Below, piece after piece: positions 1-7,890 of a stretch of DNA of 14,024 bases. The stretch's first letter is position 1. Each line of letters starts with the position of its first letter. Position numbers and translations under genes: made by a program. This stretch comes from Flavobacterium sp. (GTDB taxonomy: Bacteria > Bacteroidota > Bacteroidia > Flavobacteriales > Flavobacteriaceae): contig JAGOAF010000034.1 in assembly GCA_017984035.1 (NCBI GenBank), positions 1-14,024 on the forward strand, read 5' to 3'. Below the pieces are notes generated by a model. The model ran no database searches and had not been told where the DNA came from. It saw nothing but the letters and a program-made list of their open reading frames with translations.

Positions 1-437
1 TGAATTACTCTTGCAATTAAACCATCAAAAACTTCGGTTTTTACTACAAAATCTTCTTCGCAGTATTCTATGGTAACTATAGGATTACGATACACATCTT
101 CGCGAACATCAGGAATACTCAAACAGCCTTCGTTAAAGCTCCACTCCTCACCTTCTTCTTTCAAAATTTTAGCATTAATAAAAGTACGCTTGAAACCATT
201 CATTTTCTTTTGATCCGCTTCAGCTAGATCCTCATCATCACTAAAAGGTGTGGTGTCAATGACAAATAAACGAATTGGCATTCCTACTTGTGGAGCAGCC
301 AAACCAACTCCATAAGCATTGTACATTGTGTCGTACATATTGGCAATAATCTCCTTTAAGTTAGGATAATCGGGATTGATTTCCGCTCCTACCTTCCTTA
401 AAACAGGATCTCCATAACCTATAATTGGTAAAATCAT
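1..437 (-). CDS. def: Peptide deformylase, 3' end outside window
   Basis: Peptide deformylase removes the formyl group from the N-terminal Met of new proteins in the cytoplasm, using a bound metal ion. Reading leftward from ATG at 435-437 I translate 145 uninterrupted residues starting MILPIIGYGDPVLRKVG. Motif 1 (GVGLAAPQ) lies at residues 43-50 and motif 2 (EGCLS, with the metal-binding Cys) at 103-107. The frame is still open at the window edge (…DGLIARVI). Motif 3, HExxH with the two metal His, should follow immediately but lies outside the window. Family members of this lineage run to about 190-200 residues, so roughly 50 are missing. This is truncation by the window edge and not a damaged gene. 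Identification is firm; only completeness is unknown. Confidence 0.96.
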   Translation of the reverse strand, partial: MILPIIGYGDPVLRKVGAEINPDYPNLKEIIANMYDTMYNAYGVGLAAPQVGMPIRLFVIDTTPFSDDEDLAEADQKKMNGFKRTFINAKILKEEGEEWSFNEGCLSIPDVREDVYRNPIVTIEYCEEDFVVKTEVFDGLIARVI

Positions 438-498
438 TAGTATTGAATTACGATTTATCTTATGATAATAAAGCTCTTTTATTTCTCAAATTCGAGTG

Positions 499-506
499 CA
501 AAAATA
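499..506 (-). promoter_or_regulatory. Possible -7 element upstream of def
   Basis: Read leftward, this is TATTTTTG, a match to the Bacteroidota -7 consensus TAnnTTTG, about 60 nt before the def start. No TTG is present at the usual distance upstream, so only half of the promoter is recognisable. In such AT-rich DNA a single half-site can arise by chance. Confidence 0.3.
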
Positions 507-600
507 GTAAAAATAGATAGTATTAGAGAATTAATTTGGTTTATGTATATTTTACTATAAATCAAAACCAAATTACCCTTTAAAACTACCTATCAAAAAC

Positions 601-630
601 AAAAAAAGCATCGATTAATTCGATGCTTTT
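601..630 (-). terminator. Intrinsic terminator of mqo
   Basis: A perfect 11-bp stem (604-614 paired with 620-630, core GCATCGA) encloses a 5-nt loop. Read leftward it is followed by a run of seven T (607-601), part of which lies in the stem. It begins 20 nt after the mqo stop codon, which is where a Rho-independent terminator for mqo belongs. It also separates mqo transcription from def. Confidence 0.82.
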
Positions 631-649
631 AATAATTCTATTTTGTTAT

Positions 650-2143
650 TTAGCTTAGTTTCAAAGTTTCACTTGTACTTTTTCTAACCGCAACTAATAA
701 ATCAGGATTTGTATTCAATTCCTGTCCAAATGAAGGGATCATCACTTTTAATTTGGACTGCCATTCTTTAGATTGTATTTGGTCTTTGAAACATTTTTGC
801 ACTACATCTAACATTACCGAAACCGCTGTAGAAGCTCCTGGTGAAGCTCCTAGTAATACTGACAGCGTTCCATCGTTAGTTGTGATCACTTCGGTTCCAA
901 ATTCCAAAATCCCACCTTCTTTTTCATCTTTCTTGATGACTTGAACACGTTGACCCGCACGTTCTAATTTCCAATCTTTAGATCTTGCATTTGGTACATA
1001 TTCTCTTAACGCATTCATTCTATCTTTTGGCTTCTGACGTACTTGTTCAATCAAATATTTTGTCAAAGGAATGTTTTTAATTCCGGCAATAACCATCGGA
1101 ATGATATTATCTGGTTTAATTGATAAGGGCAAATCAGAATAGGAACCATTCTTAAGGAAACGGGTCGAGAATCCTGCAAAAGGACCAAAAAGCAATTGCT
1201 TTTCTCCATTAATCATTCGGGAATCAATATGGGGTACCGACATGGGTGGCGCACCAACACTAGCTTTACCATACACTTTTGCTTCGTGTTTAGCAATCAC
1301 CTCTGGATTAGTACATCTAAGCCATTGGCCACTAACTGGAAAACCACCATACCCTTTTCCTTCTGGAATATTGGCATTCTCTAACAAAGGCAAAGATCCA
1401 CCACCAGCTCCAATAAAAATGAACTTAGGATACACTCTTCGTTTTTGATTAGTAGTCAAGTCACGAACTTTGATTCTCCATGAGCCATCCTCACGTTGCT
1501 TTAATTTTCTTACTTCGTTGTTGAAATGCATACTCACACCTTCTAACGATCGTAGATAATTGAACATGCTTCTAGTTAATTCTCCAAAATTGACGTCGGT
1601 TCCAATTTCCATTTTAGTAGCCGCCATAGGTTCCGAAAGATCTCTACCATCCATCACTAAAGGCATCCATTCTTGCAAAGCAGCAATTTCAGTACTAAAA
1701 TCCATTTCTGTAAACAAAGGATTCGATTGCAATGCTTCAAATCGCTTTTTAAGAAATTCTACATTTTTTTCTCCCCAAACAAAACTTAAATGCGGAACAC
1801 TTTTAATAAATTTTTCAGGAGAAACTATTTTATTTTGTTGTACTAAATAAGCCCAAAATTGTCTTGAAACCTCAAACGATTCAGCTATACTAATGGCTTT
1901 TTTAGGACTAATTGTCCCATCTCCGGCTTCAGGAGTATAGTTCAATTCGCAAAAAGCAGAATGTCCTGTTCCAGCGTTGTTCCAAGCGTCTGAACTTTCA
2001 CAAGCAGCAGTGTCTAATCTTTCGTATATTTCAATAGTAATGTTAGGTTGTAATTCTTTTAGAATCACTCCAAGCGTAGCGCTCATTATGCCTGCGCCTA
2101 TGAGAATTACATCAGGATTGGTTCGAATTGTAGTATCGGACAT
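650..2143 (-). CDS. mqo: Malate:quinone oxidoreductase
   Basis: Mqo is a peripheral membrane FAD enzyme that oxidises malate to oxaloacetate and passes the electrons to the quinone pool, replacing or backing up NAD-dependent malate dehydrogenase in the TCA cycle. The 497-residue length is typical of the family. The N-terminus carries the dinucleotide-binding motif GAGIMSA (residues 16-22) inside a beta-alpha-beta fold. Family stretches follow: the WNNAGTGHSA region (about 54-63), IGAGGGSLPLLE, GYGGFPVSGQWLRC, and near the C-terminus LLGASPGAS and FGQELN. There is no signal peptide or membrane helix, as expected. The ATG at 2141-2143 leaves only a short N-terminal tail before the FAD motif. 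The gene lies between ruvX and def and appears to have its own promoter and terminator, so it is probably a single-gene unit. Confidence 0.97.
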   Translation of the reverse strand: MSDTTIRTNPDVILIGAGIMSATLGVILKELQPNITIEIYERLDTAACESSDAWNNAGTGHSAFCELNYTPEAGDGTISPKKAISIAESFEVSRQFWAYLVQQNKIVSPEKFIKSVPHLSFVWGEKNVEFLKKRFEALQSNPLFTEMDFSTEIAALQEWMPLVMDGRDLSEPMAATKMEIGTDVNFGELTRSMFNYLRSLEGVSMHFNNEVRKLKQREDGSWRIKVRDLTTNQKRRVYPKFIFIGAGGGSLPLLENANIPEGKGYGGFPVSGQWLRCTNPEVIAKHEAKVYGKASVGAPPMSVPHIDSRMINGEKQLLFGPFAGFSTRFLKNGSYSDLPLSIKPDNIIPMVIAGIKNIPLTKYLIEQVRQKPKDRMNALREYVPNARSKDWKLERAGQRVQVIKKDEKEGGILEFGTEVITTNDGTLSVLLGASPGASTAVSVMLDVVQKCFKDQIQSKEWQSKLKVMIPSFGQELNTNPDLLVAVRKSTSETLKLS

Positions 2144-2162
2144 GGGTCTAAATTTTAAGGTG

Positions 2163-2170
2163 CAAATATA
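2163..2170 (-). promoter_or_regulatory. Likely -7 element of the mqo promoter
   Basis: Read leftward, the sequence is TATATTTG, an exact fit to TAnnTTTG, the Bacteroidota primary-sigma -7 element. It sits 19 nt before the mqo ATG, which would give a leader of roughly 10-15 nt. The upstream partner is imperfect: CTG (2191-2193) at a 20-nt spacing where TTG is expected. Confidence 0.5.
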
Positions 2171-2267
2171 CTCCTTAAAAATGCAAAAAACAGTATAATT
2201 TTATAACAAAATCAAATGGAAAAGTATGAAAACAAACGCTTAATTATTCCTTTTATAATGGACTAGA

Positions 2268-2684
2268 CTAGTACATTTTTTTGGTTAAATAATCTTGTAG
2301 CATAATGGTGGCTGAAATTTCGTCAATCAAACCTTTATCTTGACGCTTCTTTTTACTTAAACCACTATCAATCATGGATTGGAATGCCATTTTAGAGGTA
2401 AAGCGTTCGTCTACTCGTATGACTTTCATATCCGGAAAATGATTGGTGAAATGCGTTACAAAACCTTTTATAATTGACGCACTTTCTGAAGGTAAACCAT
2501 TCATTTGTTTGGGTTCGCCAATAAGAACCGCTTCTACTTTTTCATTTTTAAAATACGCCTTCAAAAAATCAATGGCTGTTGCAGAAGGTATGGTAGTCAA
2601 ACCCGATGCAATAATTTGCAATTCATCGGTAACTGCAATTCCTGTTCGTTTTTGTCCGTAATCTATAGCGAGTATTCTTGGCAT
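2268..2684 (-). CDS. ruvX: RuvX/YqgF-type nuclease (pre-16S rRNA maturation / Holliday junction resolvase-like)
   Basis: This is a small cytoplasmic RNase H-fold protein of the YqgF/RuvX family. The E. coli member is needed for maturation of the 5' end of 16S rRNA, and the family is also annotated as putative Holliday junction resolvase. At 138 residues it has the usual length. The diagnostic motifs are all present: DYGQKRTG at residues 8-15 with the first catalytic Asp (D8), GEPKQMNG at 56-63, DERFTS at 92-97, and the C-terminal DEISATIMLQ segment at 121-130 with the last catalytic Asp (D121). The ATG at 2682-2684 places the first catalytic Asp at position 8, as in relatives. No terminator is visible between ruvX and mqo, so read-through into mqo is possible. 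The exact biochemical role in this lineage is inferred from the family. Confidence 0.93.
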   Translation of the reverse strand: MPRILAIDYGQKRTGIAVTDELQIIASGLTTIPSATAIDFLKAYFKNEKVEAVLIGEPKQMNGLPSESASIIKGFVTHFTNHFPDMKVIRVDERFTSKMAFQSMIDSGLSKKKRQDKGLIDEISATIMLQDYLTKKMY

Positions 2685-2781
2685 CGGTTATCTGTTTTGA
2701 AAGCGTAAATTTAATTAAATTAGATATTAAAAACCCTAATAATTTGAGTAATAATTCCGATTTTATCAAGGAATGAAGCTT

Positions 2782-2810
2782 TTGTCAATTGCACAAAAAA
2801 ACTATCTTTG
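2782..2810 (+). promoter_or_regulatory. Promoter of dapD and probably of the following genes
   Basis: TTG at 2782-2784 and TATCTTTG at 2803-2810 are separated by 18 nt, a good match to the Bacteroidota -33/-7 pair (TTG and TAnnTTTG). Transcription would begin a few bases after 2810, leaving a leader of about 15-20 nt before the ATG at 2834. This placement argues against the upstream in-frame ATG at 2789, which lies inside the promoter. It is the best promoter seen for the rightward genes. Confidence 0.65.
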
Positions 2811-2833
2811 TAGAAAATAATACAACTAATACA

Positions 2834-3649
2834 ATGAATTCATTACAAACAACAATTGAACAAGCTTGGGAAAATAGAGCGTTATTACAAGAAACTACAA
2901 CCACTAATGCCATTAGAGAAGTAATCGAATTATTAGATGCTGGAAAATTGCGTGTTGCTGAACCAAAAGGAGAAGGATGGCAAGTCAACGAATGGGTTAA
3001 AAAAGCCGTTGTAATGTACTTCCCAATCCAAAAAATGGAAACTTGGGAGGCTGGTATTTTTGAATACCATGACAAAATGGAATTAAAAAGAAACTATGCC
3101 GAAAAAGGGGTACGTGTTGTACCTGGTGCTTCTGCACGATATGGTTCTTACATTTCTAGCGGTGTAATCATGATGCCAAGTTATGTGAATATTGGAGCCT
3201 ATGTTGATGAAGGGACAATGGTGGATACATGGGCAACTGTAGGAAGTTGTGCTCAAATTGGAAAAGACGTACACTTAAGTGGTGGGGTTGGAATTGGTGG
3301 GGTTTTAGAACCTTTACAAGCGGCACCCGTAATTATAGAAGATGGCGCATTTATTGGTTCGCGTTGTATAGTTGTTGAAGGAGTTCATGTAGGTAAAGAA
3401 GCTGTTCTTGGAGCCAATGTATGTTTAACTGCCTCAACGAAAATTATAGACATAACCGGTGATGAACCAATAGAAATGAAAGGATTTGTTCCTGCTCGTT
3501 CAGTTGTGATTCCTGGAAGCTATACCAAAAAATTCGCGGCTGGAGAATACCAAGTGCCTTGCGCTTTAATTATTGGAACTCGTAAACCATCTACCGATTT
3601 AAAAACCTCATTAAATAACGCTTTAAGAGAATACGACGTAGCCGTTTAA
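2834..3649 (+). CDS. dapD: 2,3,4,5-tetrahydropyridine-2,6-dicarboxylate N-succinyltransferase
   Basis: DapD transfers succinyl from succinyl-CoA to tetrahydrodipicolinate in the succinylase branch of lysine and meso-diaminopimelate synthesis, feeding both protein and peptidoglycan. The protein has an N-terminal helical domain (about residues 1-95) and then a left-handed beta-helix of hexapeptide repeats. The repeats are seen as GAYVDEGTMVDTWATVG (D131 in VDTW), SCAQIGKDVHLSGGVGIGG and AVLGANVCLTAST. From this ATG it is 271 residues, close to the 274 of E. coli. The in-frame ATG at 2789 would add 15 residues but falls within the promoter, so I reject it. The next gene begins 11 nt after the stop with no terminator between, so dapD probably heads the operon that includes at least the first glycosyltransferase. 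Confidence 0.97.
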   Translation: MNSLQTTIEQAWENRALLQETTTTNAIREVIELLDAGKLRVAEPKGEGWQVNEWVKKAVVMYFPIQKMETWEAGIFEYHDKMELKRNYAEKGVRVVPGASARYGSYISSGVIMMPSYVNIGAYVDEGTMVDTWATVGSCAQIGKDVHLSGGVGIGGVLEPLQAAPVIIEDGAFIGSRCIVVEGVHVGKEAVLGANVCLTASTKIIDITGDEPIEMKGFVPARSVVIPGSYTKKFAAGEYQVPCALIIGTRKPSTDLKTSLNNALREYDVAV

Positions 3650-3660
3650 ATTAGAAGCAC

Positions 3661-4638
3661 ATGATTGATATTTCGATTATTATCGTAAATTATAAAGGTT
3701 GGAGCGAATTAAATAATTGCCTCCAGTCAATTATTACATTGGATAATGATCGATTTACACTAGAGACAATTGTGGTAGACAACCAATCGAATGATGGTAA
3801 AATTACTGAATTCAAACAATTGTTTCCTACAATAAAATTTATAGAAAACAGTGGCAATAATGGTTTTGCCAATGGTTGTAATCTAGGTGCATCAGCAGCT
3901 AAAGGTCAATATTTTTTCTTTTTAAATCCAGACACAATCATAAACGAAGATGCAGTTTTTAAACTTTGGAAGACTGCTATTGAGAATCCGGATTTTGGAA
4001 TTGTAAGTTGTCTACAAACCGATGAATCCAATTCAAGATATACCGAAGTACGATTTTTCCCGGCATTATTTACCCTATCTGGATTATCAAGAGTATTCTT
4101 TAGAATAGTAAATTATTTGACTCTTCGAAAAAAGTTTAATTTTCATAAAGATATTGTTTTCCCTGACTGGGTAACAGGAGCAGCAATATTCATGAGCAAA
4201 GATTGGTTTCTGACTGTCAATGGATGGTCTGAAAAATACTGGCTGTATTTTGAGGACGTTGATATCTGTAAAAAAATACGATCCCATAATGGTAAAGTTT
4301 GCATTATTAGAACCGCAAACATATTTCACAAACATGGCGCATCTACTCGAATCAATATAACAACCAAGGCACTAACAAAAACAGAAGTACTTATTTCAAA
4401 ACATGTTTATTTTAGCGAACATAAATTAGGCTTTAATAAACATTTTATTCAATGTATTCTTGTAATCACACTACTGTTCGAAAAATTTATTTTAGCTCTT
4501 TTTGGGATGCTATTCTTTTTCATTCCAAAAATGAAAGTGAATGTTTTTATTTTTAAGAATTTAATTCATTATTATAAAAATGCAATGCAAAATAAAACAT
4601 GGACTAGTCCTAGGTCAGTAAAATACTTACAAAAATAG
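3661..4638 (+). CDS. GT2-family glycosyltransferase with C-terminal membrane segment
   Basis: This is a GT-A fold glycosyltransferase that adds a sugar from a nucleotide-sugar to a growing surface glycan on the inner face of the cytoplasmic membrane. The N-terminus is the family's nucleotide-binding start (ISIIIVNYKG, residues 4-13), with VVDNQSNDG at 38-46 and NNGFANGCNLGA at 66-77, typical of the rhamnosyltransferase-like (WbbL-type) branch. The metal-binding DxD position reads NPD (89-91). The acceptor-side region WVTGAAIF ends in FEDVD, with E198, D199 and D201 as likely catalytic-base candidates. Residues about 261-290 are strongly hydrophobic and probably anchor the protein in or on the membrane. 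It follows dapD by 11 nt. The sugar donor and acceptor cannot be read from the sequence. Confidence 0.9.
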   Translation: MIDISIIIVNYKGWSELNNCLQSIITLDNDRFTLETIVVDNQSNDGKITEFKQLFPTIKFIENSGNNGFANGCNLGASAAKGQYFFFLNPDTIINEDAVFKLWKTAIENPDFGIVSCLQTDESNSRYTEVRFFPALFTLSGLSRVFFRIVNYLTLRKKFNFHKDIVFPDWVTGAAIFMSKDWFLTVNGWSEKYWLYFEDVDICKKIRSHNGKVCIIRTANIFHKHGASTRINITTKALTKTEVLISKHVYFSEHKLGFNKHFIQCILVITLLFEKFILALFGMLFFFIPKMKVNVFIFKNLIHYYKNAMQNKTWTSPRSVKYLQK

Positions 4639-4746
4639 TATGTAAATATGAAGAAAAAACTTACTTTTGAATATTTAATAGCAAATTAATAAACACTACT
4701 AATACTACCCAAAATATAATACAAATCCCAATCTAGTAATTTTGAT

Positions 4747-5862
4747 ATGAATATAGGTTTTGAGGCAAAAAGAATTTTTCACAATAGAACTGGTCTAGGC
4801 AATTATAGCCGTGATTTGGTGAGAATTCTTAGTCATTACTTTCCTGAAAATAAGTATTTACTTTACAATCCAATTCCTACAAACAAAAATCTTTTCCACC
4901 CTAATAATAAGGGTGTAATAGAAAAAAAACCAACTTCAAATTTTTATTCTAAATTCTACAATATTTGGAGACAAAAAGGAGTTGTGAAAGATTTAGTTTC
5001 AGATGATATCAAATTATTTCACGGATTATCTGGGGAGATACCTAGCGGCTTAAAAAAAACGAATATTAAAAGTATCGTAACTGTACACGATTTGATTTTT
5101 ATGAAATTACCCCAATTTTATTCCTTTTTGGATAGGGTAATTTATTTTTATAAATTTAGAAAGTCTACAAAAGAATCTGATTTAGTAATAGCAATTAGCG
5201 AACAAACAAAATCCGATCTAATTAAATATTTTAATGTGCCTTCTCGTAAAATAAAGGTAATTTATCAAGGTTGTAATCCTGCATTCAAAAAAGAATACTC
5301 TTTAGAACGTAAAAAAGCAGTTATTGATAAATACAATCTGCCCCCGAATTTTATTTTAAATGTTGGTACTGTAGAGCAAAGAAAAAATGTTTTATCTGCC
5401 GTAAAGGCGATAACAAATATCGATACATTTCTTGTAATCATTGGTAATTATACCTCCTATAAAAATTCAGTAGAAAAATATTGCATTCAAAATAAAATAG
5501 CACATAAAGTACTATTTTTAAATAATGTCAAAGTCGAAGAATTAGCCATTATCTATCAGTTAGCAACTTTATTTATCTACCCTTCTTTATATGAAGGATT
5601 TGGAATTCCAATAATTGAATCTTTATATTCAAAAACCCCTGTAATTACATCAAAAGGAGGTGTGTTTCATGAATCGGGTGGTCCAAGTACCCATTATATA
5701 AATCCAGCCAATATCGATGAAATTCAGCAAGCAATTCAATTAGTATTAAATGATAATAATTTAAGAACAGAAATGGCTGAAAAAGGATATGATTTTGTAC
5801 AAAAATTTAATGACGAATCGATTGCATCTAATATTTACAACGCATATAAATCTTTGTTGTAG
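4747..5862 (+). CDS. GT4-family glycosyltransferase
   Basis: This is a GT-B fold retaining glycosyltransferase of family GT4 (glycosyl transferases group 1), which typically adds mannose, glucose or similar residues to polysaccharide precursors at the cytoplasmic membrane. At 371 residues it has normal length. The N-terminal domain has the acceptor-side loop TGLGNYSRDL (about 15-24) and VTVHDL with H114. The C-terminal domain opens with ILNVGTVEQRKN and holds the nucleotide-sugar motif YEGFGIPIIES with the EX7E pair E283 and E291. There is no signal peptide or membrane helix. It is the only GT-B enzyme of the block and is followed by a GT2 gene overlapping it by one base. The 108-nt gap before it is the longest within the block. 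Donor and acceptor are unknown. Confidence 0.92.
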   Translation: MNIGFEAKRIFHNRTGLGNYSRDLVRILSHYFPENKYLLYNPIPTNKNLFHPNNKGVIEKKPTSNFYSKFYNIWRQKGVVKDLVSDDIKLFHGLSGEIPSGLKKTNIKSIVTVHDLIFMKLPQFYSFLDRVIYFYKFRKSTKESDLVIAISEQTKSDLIKYFNVPSRKIKVIYQGCNPAFKKEYSLERKKAVIDKYNLPPNFILNVGTVEQRKNVLSAVKAITNIDTFLVIIGNYTSYKNSVEKYCIQNKIAHKVLFLNNVKVEELAIIYQLATLFIYPSLYEGFGIPIIESLYSKTPVITSKGGVFHESGGPSTHYINPANIDEIQQAIQLVLNDNNLRTEMAEKGYDFVQKFNDESIASNIYNAYKSLL

Positions 5863-6854
5863 TGACAACTTCTAAAAAATCAATCTCTGTAATTTTACCT
5901 AATTTCAATGGGGAACAATTATTAAGGGAATTCATCCCTTCCATTATTGAAGCACTTCACTTTTCAGCAATTGATTATGAATTTATAGTGGTTGATGATC
6001 GATCTACCGATCAATCAGTTCATTTTTTAAAAGAACAATTTCCATTTATCATTGTTATTGAAAATAAAACTAACAGAGGTTTTTCATATTCATGTAATAG
6101 GGGAATTGAAACTGCTACAAAAGATTTGGTTTTTTTAATCAACTCAGATGTGCAACTTTCCGTTAATTATTTTGAAAATCAATTACAGTACTTTGATAAT
6201 TCGGACACCTTTGGTGTAATGGGACAAATACAAAATTTTCAAAGTTTAAAAACTGAAGATTATGCAAGATTTCCTAGATTTAAAGGTGTCAAGTTAAAAG
6301 CTACAAAATTTTATCATTCCACTACTCCTTCGGAGACGGTATATACCACTTACCTTTCCGGCGCTAATGCATTAGTTTCAACTCAAAAATTAAAGTTATT
6401 AAACGGTTTTGATGAAATCTACTCTCCTTTTTATTTTGAAGATTTTGATTTAGGATTACGTGCATGGAAAATGGGATGGAAATTGTATTACGAACATCAA
6501 TCCATTTGCTTTCACAAAGTAAGCGCAACTACAAATAAAGTAAACAAATCCAACCTTGTAAAAAAAACATATTACAGAAATAGTTTTATTTTACACGCTA
6601 TTCATTTAAAGGGTTTCCGAAAAATTTTATGGTATTCTCAATTGTTCACTACTACCCTTTTATGGCATCTGATCAAAGGTGAATATTGGATAATGTATAG
6701 TTTATATGATTTTATAAAACATAAAAAGAAAGTGCACGATTCCGTACTTCGAATAAAAAAAATGCAACAAGAATCAAATAGCACTATTGAAATTACTACT
6801 ATTTTAACTATTTTTAAAAAATCTTTAATTAACAAGTCCATTAAATGGATCTAA
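5862..6854 (+). CDS. GT2-family glycosyltransferase (GTG start)
   Basis: This GT-A fold glycosyltransferase probably acts on the same glycan as its neighbours. Translation starts at GTG 5862-5864, whose first base is the last base of the upstream TAG stop, so the two genes overlap by one base and are likely translationally coupled. The start is supported because ISVILPNFNG (residues 8-17), the conserved first strand, follows at once and no ATG lies between. VVDDRSTD is at 43-50, NRGFSYSCNRG follows, the DxD position reads NSD, and YFEDFD contains E193, D194 and D196. The stretch YSQLFTTTLLWHLI near residue 263 onward is hydrophobic and may contact the membrane. At 330 residues it is of usual size. 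The sugar specificity cannot be told. Confidence 0.9.
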   Translation: MTTSKKSISVILPNFNGEQLLREFIPSIIEALHFSAIDYEFIVVDDRSTDQSVHFLKEQFPFIIVIENKTNRGFSYSCNRGIETATKDLVFLINSDVQLSVNYFENQLQYFDNSDTFGVMGQIQNFQSLKTEDYARFPRFKGVKLKATKFYHSTTPSETVYTTYLSGANALVSTQKLKLLNGFDEIYSPFYFEDFDLGLRAWKMGWKLYYEHQSICFHKVSATTNKVNKSNLVKKTYYRNSFILHAIHLKGFRKILWYSQLFTTTLLWHLIKGEYWIMYSLYDFIKHKKKVHDSVLRIKKMQQESNSTIEITTILTIFKKSLINKSIKWI

Positions 6855-6890
6855 AGAGCTGTAGCCTTTTCTTAATTTAAACAGTAAACA

Positions 6891-7883
6891 ATGAAGTTAT
6901 CAGTAGCAATGTGTACCTATAATGGTTCCAAATTCATAAACGATCAATTAAATAGTATCATTGAACAATCACGCAAAGTAGATGAAATTATAATTTTTGA
7001 TGACTGTTCAACTGACACTACTGTCCAAATCATTGCTGAGTACATTGAAAAATACCCTGGCTTAATCCAACTTTTTAGAAACGAGAAAAATTTAAAGAGC
7101 ACTAAAAATTTTGAGAATGCAATAGCAAAATGTACTGGAGATTATATTTTTTTAGCAGATCAAGATGATGTATGGGACTTTCACAAAGTGGAAAAAATAA
7201 TTGCAAAATTTGAACAAAACGAATCTTTAGAAGGAATTTTTACTAATGGAAAATTGATTAACGATTTCAATGAAACTATTCCAAATACAGATATGTGGGA
7301 TTCCTTCTATTTTTTTGAAAAGAATTTAGACAAACCTGTTGATTTATTTTGCTTACTAAAACATCACGCCAATATGGTCACTGGAGCAACATTATGCATC
7401 AAAAAAACCATTGTAGATCTTATTTTACCATTTCCTGATCTAACCAAAAAAAAGTTTTACCATGACGAATGGATAGCTTTAATCTTGGCTTCAAGAAACA
7501 GTTTGGATTATATCAATGAACATCTAATTTCGTATAGAATCCATTCTAGCCAACAAATTGGAGTTAATAGACAAAAACTTGACGATGTAATTGTTCCGCA
7601 TCCGCACTTGATCTATACGTTACAAATTACCCATAAATACTTCCCAAATAGTTTTACGCAATGTAGAAGAATTAGTCGGATCTATTATAATTGTTACAAA
7701 AAGTTCAATACACTTGCGATTTTATACAATAACAAAAAATCACCGATTGATTTAAGTGCAATCGCTGAAGAAAACCTAGCGCTTCATAAAAAAGCTGAAA
7801 AAAAATTACGAGAAAATAGTTGGTATCGTTACAAGCTTCGTAAAGTCTCAAAAATTATTTTTAGAAAGAAAAAAGTATTATAA
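6891..7883 (+). CDS. GT2-family glycosyltransferase
   Basis: This is a GT-A fold glycosyltransferase of a sub-branch different from the two other GT2 proteins here. It begins MKLSVAMCTYNGSKFI and has IIFDDCSTDTT near residues 34-44. Its hallmark LADQDDVW, carrying the metal/nucleotide-binding acidic residues, is at 88-95. This motif is common in enzymes annotated as rhamnosyl- or other O-antigen sugar transferases. HDEWIAL (H191, D192, E193) is the expected acceptor-side acidic motif. The C-terminal third is basic (many Lys and Arg in the last 40 residues) with no clear membrane helix, suggesting electrostatic membrane association. Only 7 nt separate its stop from the Wzi-family gene, which ties this enzyme to capsule or surface-glycan assembly. 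Donor and acceptor are unknown. Confidence 0.91.
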   Translation: MKLSVAMCTYNGSKFINDQLNSIIEQSRKVDEIIIFDDCSTDTTVQIIAEYIEKYPGLIQLFRNEKNLKSTKNFENAIAKCTGDYIFLADQDDVWDFHKVEKIIAKFEQNESLEGIFTNGKLINDFNETIPNTDMWDSFYFFEKNLDKPVDLFCLLKHHANMVTGATLCIKKTIVDLILPFPDLTKKKFYHDEWIALILASRNSLDYINEHLISYRIHSSQQIGVNRQKLDDVIVPHPHLIYTLQITHKYFPNSFTQCRRISRIYYNCYKKFNTLAILYNNKKSPIDLSAIAEENLALHKKAEKKLRENSWYRYKLRKVSKIIFRKKKVL

Positions 7884-7890
7884 ATAAACT

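Noticed and set aside
1560..1850. Open frame of 96 codons on the + strand
   Set aside because: It is antisense to the middle of mqo, whose full-length family match explains this sequence. No homology-like motif or promoter of its own is visible.
2261..2275. CTAG-containing short repeat, resembling GGACTAGTCC at 4601-4610
   Set aside because: Too short, found in unrelated contexts (after ruvX and inside a GT gene), with no further copies noticed.
2708..2721. Perfect 14-bp palindrome made only of A and T in the ruvX/dapD intergenic region
   Set aside because: An all-A/T palindrome is likely by chance in such AT-rich DNA. It overlaps no clear promoter element and no second copy was seen.
2789..2833. 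Upstream in-frame ATG as an alternative start for dapD
   Set aside because: It lies between the -33 and -7 elements of the likely promoter, and the 15 added residues are not needed for family length.
4737..4744. TAATTTTG just before the GT4 ATG as a promoter -7 element
   Set aside because: It ends 2 nt before the start codon, which would leave essentially no leader, and no TTG lies at the right distance. AT-rich chance match.
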